Shown: positions 59,116 through 64,000 of the stretch, in pieces
Layout: every line of letters begins with the position of its first letter
Numbering within the stretch: position 1 is the stretch's first letter
Assembly (NCBI RefSeq): GCF_000716435.1
Contig: NZ_JNWO01000021.1
Span: 62,001 to 126,000, forward strand
DNA from: Streptomyces xylophagus
GTDB lineage: Bacteria > Actinomycetota > Actinomycetes > Streptomycetales > Streptomycetaceae
Reading direction: 5' to 3'
DNA length: 64,000 nucleotides
Translations under genes and position numbers: made by a program
Notes under the pieces: generated by a model
Databases searched by the model: none
Told to the model about the DNA's origin: nothing
The model's input: only the letters and a program-made list of their open reading frames with translations

Positions 59116-59862
59116 TCACGCGTCGAGCGTCACCGAAAAGGAGAAACGGTCCCCCCGGTAGTGAATGACCGCCACATCCAACACCCTGCCCTGTGTGTCA
59201 TAGGTGATGCCCGTGTAGTGGAGGATCGGGCTGAGGAGCGGTACTTGGAGGAGGCGCGCGGTCTCCGGGTCGGCGAGGCGGGCCTCCACCGTGTCCGTGA
59301 TGCGGCTGATGTCCGCGCCGACGACATCGCGCAGCACCTTGGTCATCGGCCAGCGGATCAGGTCGTCCGGGTCGAGGCGGGCGGCCAGTTCGGGGCGGAT
59401 GTGGTTGCGGGCGTGGTTCGTCGGTTCGCCGGTCTTCTCGTCGCTGCGGAGGCGGTGATACGCCGCCAGCTCCGTCAAGTCCGGGAAGTACTCGGCGAGT
59501 TCGGGGGGCACGGGCACCTTGCCGTGGTCGAGGAGTTCAGTCGTCATGCCGGACTGCTGGGCCACGATCGCGTCCACCGAGCCCAACAGCCGTACCGGCG
59601 TGGCCCGGTGGGCGTCCGGTTCGATGAACGTGCCGCGTCGGCGGTGCCGGGTGATCAGCCCCTCGTCCTCCAGCTCCTTCAGCGCCTGCCGCATGGTGAG
59701 CACGCTGACGCCGTAGTGCCCCGCGAGTTGCTCCTCCGTGGGCAGCCGGAGCGGGTCCCGGGGCGAGCGGCCGAGTATCGAGGCGCGCAGTGACTGCGAC
59801 ACCTGGTACCAGAGCGGCAGCTTGCGGTTCAGGACGATCGAGTCCGGGGCGAAGGAGGTCAC
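59116..59862 (-). CDS. GntR family regulator with UTRA domain (HutC type)
   Basis: A 248-residue regulator. The winged helix (YQVSQSLRASILGRSPRDPLRLPTEEQLAGHYGVSVLTMRQALKELEDEGLITRHRRRGTFIEP) is followed by a UTRA effector domain (VPPELAEYFPDLTELAAYHRLRSDEKTGEPTNHARNHIRPELA). It precedes hmgA on the same strand, in reverse order by 27 bases: hmgA is upstream and this gene downstream, so it is the last gene of that transcript. HutC-type proteins sense small acids; control of homogentisate breakdown is an obvious guess, unproven. Confidence 0.88.
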   Translation of the reverse strand: MTSFAPDSIVLNRKLPLWYQVSQSLRASILGRSPRDPLRLPTEEQLAGHYGVSVLTMRQALKELEDEGLITRHRRRGTFIEPDAHRATPVRLLGSVDAIVAQQSGMTTELLDHGKVPVPPELAEYFPDLTELAAYHRLRSDEKTGEPTNHARNHIRPELAARLDPDDLIRWPMTKVLRDVVGADISRITDTVEARLADPETARLLQVPLLSPILHYTGITYDTQGRVLDVAVIHYRGDRFSFSVTLDA

Positions 59863-59889
59863 GGGGCCATCCGTACCGGTAGGGAATCT

Positions 59890-61227
59890 TCAGTGCAAGG
59901 GGTCGAAGTGCCGCTGCAGGCCTCGCCAGACGTCGTCGTAGCCGTGCTGGAGGTGCTCGGCGGTCGCCGCCTGGGCCGTCGCCGTCACCGGCCACCGTGT
60001 CTCGAACATGAACGCCAGCCCGTCGTCGACCTTCTGCGGTCGCAGCTCGGCGGCGCTGGCACGGTCGAAGGTCTCACGGTCCGGCCCGTGCGCCGACATC
60101 ATGTTGTGCAGCGAGCCGCCCCCGGGCACGAATCCCTCGGCCTTCGCGTCGTAGGCGCCTTCGATCAGGCCCATGTACTCGCTCATCACGTTCCGGTGGA
60201 AGTACGGCGGCCGGAACGTGTCCTCGCCCACCAGCCAGCGCGGGGCGAACACGACGAAGTCCACGCCGGCCAGGCCCGGAGTGTCCGAGGGGGACGTCAG
60301 CACCGTGAAGATCGACGGGTCGGGATGGTCGTACGAGATGGAGCCGAGCACATTGAACCGGCGCAGGTCATAGGCGTACGGCACATGGTTGCCGTGCCAG
60401 GCGACGACGTCGAGGGGCGAGTGGTCGTAGGTCGCCGTCCAGAGGTTGCCGCAGAACTTGTTCACCACCTCGACCGGGCCCTCCACGTCCTCGTACGCGG
60501 CGACCGGTGCCCGGAAGTCCCGGGCGTTGGCGAGTCCGTTGGCGCCGATCGGGCCGAGGTCGGGGAGTTGGAAGGGCGCCCCATAGTTCTCGCACACATA
60601 TCCGCGGGCTGTCGGGCTCTGCCCGCCATCGGCCGCATCCAGCAGCTCCACACGGAAGCGCACCCCACGAGGGATCAACGCCACATGTCCCGGCTCCACA
60701 TGGAGGAGCCCGAACTCCGTGCGCAGCAGCAGCCCGCCGCGTTCCGGGACGATCAGCAGCTCGCCGTCCGCGTCGCTGAAGACCCGGTCCATCGAGGAGT
60801 CGGCGTGGTACAGGTGCACGGCCATGCCGGTGCGCTGGGTCGCGTCGCCGTTGCCGCCCAGGGTCCACAGGCCGGCCAGGAAGTCGGTGCCGGGCGCGGG
60901 GGCGGGCAATGGGTTCCAGCGCAGCCGGTTCGGGTCGGGCACCGACTCGGTGAAGGGTGCCGTACGGATGCCGCCGTTGTCCGTGCGGGTGAACGCCGGG
61001 TGCGCGGCCGAGGGGCGGATGCGGTACAGCCATGAGCGGCGGTTGTGCGCCCTCGGCTCGGTGAACGCCGTACCGCTGAGCTGCTCGGCGTAGAGGCCGA
61101 GCGGTGCGCGCTGCGGGGCGTTGCGGCCCTCGGGCAGGGCGCCCGGCACCGCCTCCGAGCTGTGTTCGTTGCCGAAACCCGTGAGGTGGGTCAGCCCCTC
61201 GGCGGTCTTGCGGAGGTCCCCGCTCAT
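59890..61227 (-). CDS. hmgA: Homogentisate 1,2-dioxygenase
   Basis: A 445-residue Fe(II) dioxygenase that opens the ring of homogentisate to maleylacetoacetate in tyrosine/phenylalanine breakdown. Conserved blocks are [92 protein letters not shown], and the iron-ligand region [17 protein letters not shown] with His and Glu. Length equals the bacterial enzyme. Maleylacetoacetate isomerase and fumarylacetoacetase genes are not in the window. The GntR gene is 27 bases downstream. Confidence 0.97.
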   Translation of the reverse strand: MSGDLRKTAEGLTHLTGFGNEHSSEAVPGALPEGRNAPQRAPLGLYAEQLSGTAFTEPRAHNRRSWLYRIRPSAAHPAFTRTDNGGIRTAPFTESVPDPNRLRWNPLPAPAPGTDFLAGLWTLGGNGDATQRTGMAVHLYHADSSMDRVFSDADGELLIVPERGGLLLRTEFGLLHVEPGHVALIPRGVRFRVELLDAADGGQSPTARGYVCENYGAPFQLPDLGPIGANGLANARDFRAPVAAYEDVEGPVEVVNKFCGNLWTATYDHSPLDVVAWHGNHVPYAYDLRRFNVLGSISYDHPDPSIFTVLTSPSDTPGLAGVDFVVFAPRWLVGEDTFRPPYFHRNVMSEYMGLIEGAYDAKAEGFVPGGGSLHNMMSAHGPDRETFDRASAAELRPQKVDDGLAFMFETRWPVTATAQAATAEHLQHGYDDVWRGLQRHFDPLH

Positions 61228-61395
61228 CTCTGCTCCTCGCCCTCTGCGCCGGCTGATTCCTATGTATCACCGTAGGATTGCGGTTTCGCGGGCGCAAGGG
61301 GACGACGGGAGGCGGCCGAAAATCCGACCTCCGGAGGTGAAGAACCCGCCTCAAGGGGGATCCGGCTGTCAGACCGGTGTTCTAGTCTCCCCGGC

Positions 61396-61959
61396 ATGTC
61401 GTGGTCGCGCGCACTTCTCACCGCGCTCGCGGTCTGTGCCCTGCTGTTGGCCGGATCGGCGGGCTGCGATTCCGGCGATGCCCAGGGGCACAAGGGGGAC
61501 GGGGTGTCGCCGTCGCCCGTGGGCAAGGTGCTCGACGACACCGACGAGCAGGGCCGGCACTACCGCGAAGTGGGCAAGAAGGGCGCCCCGGAGGTCGGCA
61601 TCGAGGTGGAGCCCGACGCCGCCGACGACAGCTGGGACGTCACGCTGACCGTCCACGACTTCCGCTTCTCGCCCGCCGGCGTGAAGCCGGTCGCGGTCGC
61701 GGGCCGTGGCACGGTCCGCCTCCTGGTGGACGGCCGCACCGTCGCGCGGCTCCGCGTCCCCGAGTACCGCCTCGCGTCCGACCTCGTCCCGCACGGCACC
61801 CACCACGTCACCGCCCGCCTCTACGCCGACGACGGCACCGTGTGGGCCGTACACGGCAAACCGATCGAGAGTACGGCGGACATCACGGCGTCGGCGGCAC
61901 AGGCCACGCCGGACGGTGACAAGGCCCTTCGGTCCGCACCGGCGCAGGGGGCGAAATGA
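61396..61959 (+). CDS. Lipoprotein of unknown function
   Basis: A 187-residue lipoprotein: signal with lipobox LAGSAGC (Cys24), then a His/Asp-containing linker and a compact beta-rich domain (WDVTLTVHDFRFSPAGVKPVAVAGRGTVRLLVDGRTVARLRVPEYRLAS), similar in feel to the CopC/FixG-like or DUF4399-like secreted folds. A family cannot be named. A -10-like TAGTCT lies 10 bases before the ATG, so the transcript may be almost leaderless. Confidence 0.75.
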   Translation: MSWSRALLTALAVCALLLAGSAGCDSGDAQGHKGDGVSPSPVGKVLDDTDEQGRHYREVGKKGAPEVGIEVEPDAADDSWDVTLTVHDFRFSPAGVKPVAVAGRGTVRLLVDGRTVARLRVPEYRLASDLVPHGTHHVTARLYADDGTVWAVHGKPIESTADITASAAQATPDGDKALRSAPAQGAK

Positions 61960-61984
61960 GTGCTACGGACACCCAATTCCGTAC

Positions 61985-62005
61985 TCAGGTGCGAGCTTCA
62001 CCTGA
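61985..62005. promoter_or_regulatory. Seven-bp inverted repeat before the TetR gene
   Basis: TCAGGTG-CGAGCTT-CACCTGA, 18 bases before the TetR ATG and 26 bases after the lipoprotein stop. It may be a small terminator or an operator; no other copy was noticed. Confidence 0.4.
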
Positions 62006-62023
62006 CCGCGGCGGAAAGGCATT

Positions 62024-62641
62024 ATGAGGCCCGTGCCCCACACGACATCGCTCCGGCGTGCGCCCGTGCAGCGGCGCAGTGCCGAACGGCTGACCAGGAT
62101 TCTCGACGCCTGCGCCGACCTGCTCGACGAGGTCGGCTACGACGCGCTGAGCACCCGGGCGGTGGCCCTGCGCGCGGGTGTTCCCATCGGCTCGGTCTAC
62201 CGTTTCTTCGGCAACAAGCGCGCGATGGCCGACGCCCTGGCCCAGCGCAACCTGGAGCGCTACACGGAGCGGGTGACCGAGCGCCTCAAGGGGACCGGTG
62301 CGGAAGGCTGGCGGGCGGCGGTGGACGCCGTCCTGGACGAGTACCTCGCCATGAAACGCACCGCGCCCGGCTTCTCCCTCGTCGACTTCGGCAACCAGAT
62401 CCCCATCGGCTCGGGCCACGCGGAACCCAACACCCGCGTCGCCGACCGCCTCACCGACCTCCTCTCCGGCTACCTCGCCCGCGAGCCCGACGAGGACCTC
62501 CGCCGCACGTTCCTGATCGCCGTGGAGACCGCCGACGCGCTCGTCCACCTGGCGTTCCGGGTCTCGCCGGAGGGCGACGAGAAGGTCATCGGGGAGACGC
62601 GGGAACTGCTGCGGGCGTATCTGGCACGGGTGCTCGACTGA
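62024..62641 (+). CDS. TetR family regulator
   Basis: A 205-residue regulator with HTH at about residues 18-65 (RSAERLTRILDACADLLDEVGYDALSTRAVALRAGVPIGSVYRFFGNKRAMADAL) and a TetR_C-type ligand domain (TDLLSGYLAREPDEDLRRTFLIAVETADALVHLAF). GGAAAGG is seven bases before the ATG. The adjacent palindrome at 62707 before the molybdoenzyme gene makes that gene a likely target. Confidence 0.88.
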   Translation: MRPVPHTTSLRRAPVQRRSAERLTRILDACADLLDEVGYDALSTRAVALRAGVPIGSVYRFFGNKRAMADALAQRNLERYTERVTERLKGTGAEGWRAAVDAVLDEYLAMKRTAPGFSLVDFGNQIPIGSGHAEPNTRVADRLTDLLSGYLAREPDEDLRRTFLIAVETADALVHLAFRVSPEGDEKVIGETRELLRAYLARVLD

Positions 62642-62706
62642 CCGGCTGCCCGGCCTCCGCGATCCGCGGGTTTCCGACCTCACCCCCGCCACCCCTCGCC
62701 ACCGTC

Positions 62707-62722
62707 CATACCGCTCGGTATG
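62707..62722. promoter_or_regulatory. TetR-type operator before the molybdopterin oxidoreductase gene
   Basis: Perfect 16-bp palindrome CATACCG-CT-CGGTATG, 38 bases before the GTG start, at the place expected for the -10 region. The ATACCG/CGGTAT form is common among TetR-family operators. The TetR gene ends 66 bases upstream. Confidence 0.65.
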
Positions 62723-62760
62723 CTCGCCGCCAAGAGGCAATGTCGCCCCCAGGAGGCCCC

Positions 62761-64000
62761 GTGTCCCGCACCGCCCTGCGCATCTGCCCCCTGTGCGAAG
62801 CCACCTGCGGGCTGACCCTCACCATCGAGGGCACCCGGGTGACCGGCGCCCGAGGCGATCGCGACGACGTGTTCAGCCGGGGGTTCATCTGCCCCAAGGG
62901 CGCCTCCTTCGGGGCCGTCGACGGCGACCCCGACCGGCTGCGCGGCCCGCTCGTGCGCCGGGACGGCGAGCTGCGCGAGGCCACCTGGGAGGAGGCGTTC
63001 GACGCGGTCGCGGCAGGACTGCGCCCGGTCGTCGAGCGCTACGGCCCGAACGCCGTCGGCGTCGTCCTCGGCAACCCCAACGTGCACACCATGGCCGGCG
63101 CCCTCTACCCGACGGTCCTGCTCGGCGCCCTCGGCACCCGCAGCGTCTTCACCGCGTCCACGGTCGACCAGATGCCCAAGCACGTCTCCTGCGGACTGCT
63201 CTACGGCGACGCCAACGCGATCCCGGTACCCGACCTCGACCGCACCGACCACCTGCTCCTCATCGGCGCCAACCCCCTTGAGTCCAACGGGAGTCTGTGC
63301 ACCGCCCCCGACTTCCCCGGCAAGCTCAAGGCGCTCAAGGCCCGCGGCGGCACCCTCACCGTCATCGACCCCCGCCGCACCCGCACCGCCAAGCTCGCCG
63401 ACCGGCACATCGCGGTCCGCCCCGGCACCGACGCCCTGCTGCTCGCGGCGATGACCTACGTCCTCTACGACGAACACCTCGTGGAGCTGGGGGAGTTGGC
63501 CCCGCATGTGCAGGGAGTCGAGGAACTCCGGGCTGCTGTAAGGGACTTCACCCCGGAGGCCGTAGCCGGCGCCTGTGACGTGGACGCCGACGAGATCCGT
63601 ACCCTCGCCCGCGAACTGGCCGCCGCCCCAACTGCCGCCGTGTACGGCCGTATCGGCAGCTGCACCGTCCCGCACGGCACCCTGGCCAGCTGGCTCGTCG
63701 ACGTCCTCAACATCCTCACCGGCAACCTCGATCGGCCCGGCGGCGCCCTCTTCCCGCAGGCCGCCACCGACCGGACACCCCGGCCCGCCGGACCAGGGCA
63801 CGGCTTCGCGCTCGGGCGCTGGCACTCGCGAGTGAGTCAATACCCGGAGGCCAAGGGCGAGTTGCCGCTCTCCGCGCTCGCCGAGGAGATCGACACCGCG
63901 ACCGCCGAGGGCGAACCGATCCGCGCGCTGATCGCCGTGGCCGCCAACCCCGTGCTCTCCGCACCGGACGGCGCCCGCCTCGACAAGGCCCTGGACTCAC
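62761..64000 (+). CDS. Molybdopterin oxidoreductase (nitrate reductase/formate dehydrogenase family), 5' part
   Basis: The first 413 codons of a molybdopterin enzyme that runs off the window. The [4Fe-4S] motif is C9-x2-C12-x3-C16 and C44 (GFICPKG). Then WEEAFDAVAAGL, NPNVHTMAGALYPTVLLGALG, TASTVDQMPKH, LLIGANPLESNG, and DPRRTRTAKLADRHIAVRPGTDALLL follow the family order. It resembles the NapA/FdhF-like assimilatory group that works without a Tat signal, so it is cytoplasmic. GTG 62761 has AGGAGG four bases upstream. Substrate cannot be told from this half; the adjacent TetR is the likely regulator. Confidence 0.9.
   Translation, partial: MSRTALRICPLCEATCGLTLTIEGTRVTGARGDRDDVFSRGFICPKGASFGAVDGDPDRLRGPLVRRDGELREATWEEAFDAVAAGLRPVVERYGPNAVGVVLGNPNVHTMAGALYPTVLLGALGTRSVFTASTVDQMPKHVSCGLLYGDANAIPVPDLDRTDHLLLIGANPLESNGSLCTAPDFPGKLKALKARGGTLTVIDPRRTRTAKLADRHIAVRPGTDALLLAAMTYVLYDEHLVELGELAPHVQGVEELRAAVRDFTPEAVAGACDVDADEIRTLARELAAAPTAAVYGRIGSCTVPHGTLASWLVDVLNILTGNLDRPGGALFPQAATDRTPRPAGPGHGFALGRWHSRVSQYPEAKGELPLSALAEEIDTATAEGEPIRALIAVAANPVLSAPDGARLDKALDS

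Noticed and set aside
61255..61280. Imperfect palindrome ATTCCTA ... TAGGATT upstream of hmgA
   Set aside because: Arms match poorly and the central spacing is long; too weak to call an operator.

Overview
This window is chromosomal DNA from a Streptomyces or a very close relative. The evidence is very high GC, strong third-position GC bias, many GTG and TTG starts, a conservon, two streptogrisin-type proteases, a DnaE2 mutasome, an AA10 LPMO with a class-E-like sorting signal, and a short repeat that I recall as dispersed in Streptomyces genomes. From memory, and not looked up, hmgA, a 268-residue GDSL lipase and a dnaE2/Y-family pair also lie near each other in S. coelicolor, so this looks like ordinary core-arm chromosome. 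I see no prophage, integrated plasmid, insertion sequence, CRISPR array, rRNA or tRNA gene.

Layout. 0-1.4 kb: end of a conservon (cvnA tail, cvnB, cvnC, cvnD). 1.4-9.5 kb: an amino-acid-type ABC transporter combined with an FAD/NAD(P)-binding protein, two flavin-dependent monooxygenases and a DUF1684 protein. It is preceded by a 14-codon leader peptide ending in a Cys-Cys-Gly-Cys cluster and by two mutually exclusive hairpins. This looks like a cysteine-attenuated operon for oxidative use of an organosulfur compound and is my best candidate for an undescribed system. 9.8-13 kb: two streptogrisin proteases around a slipin. 13.1-15.4 kb: an ATPase and a DUF3533-like membrane protein. 15.6-20.1 kb: SOS-type mutasome (LexA box, dnaE2, a catalytically degenerate ImuB-like protein). 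20.1-24.6 kb: small membrane protein, Tat hydrolase, TetR/MFS efflux pair, cupin/MarR pair. 24.7-26.7 kb: secreted lipase with a CRP-type site, and the LPMO. 26.9-31.7 kb: mixed small enzymes and regulators, including a frameshifted acetyltransferase. 31.8-40.6 kb: extracellular polysaccharide cluster (GH39-like protein, flippase fused to a membrane glycosyltransferase-like module, deacetylase, two GT2 enzymes, membrane protein). 40.7-44.7 kb: subtilase, GDSL lipase, Ser/Thr kinase. 44.7-52.3 kb: nickel/cobalt transporter, His-rich TPR protein, DUF4331 protein and the SigK/RskA switch. 52.3-64 kb: CoA-transferase, M20 hydrolase, DrrAB-type ABC exporter with TetR, an orphan Type ISP-like specificity domain flanked by inverted repeats, GntR, hmgA, lipoprotein, TetR and a molybdopterin oxidoreductase running off the window.

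Regulation is unusually legible. Three divergent regulator/target pairs carry clear palindromic operators, and two of these overlap the target's first codons. Two ECF-type promoters with the same spacing face away from each other between DUF4331 and sigK. Most convergent gene pairs are separated by strong hairpins. Gene calls rest on reading the translations; no database search was run.
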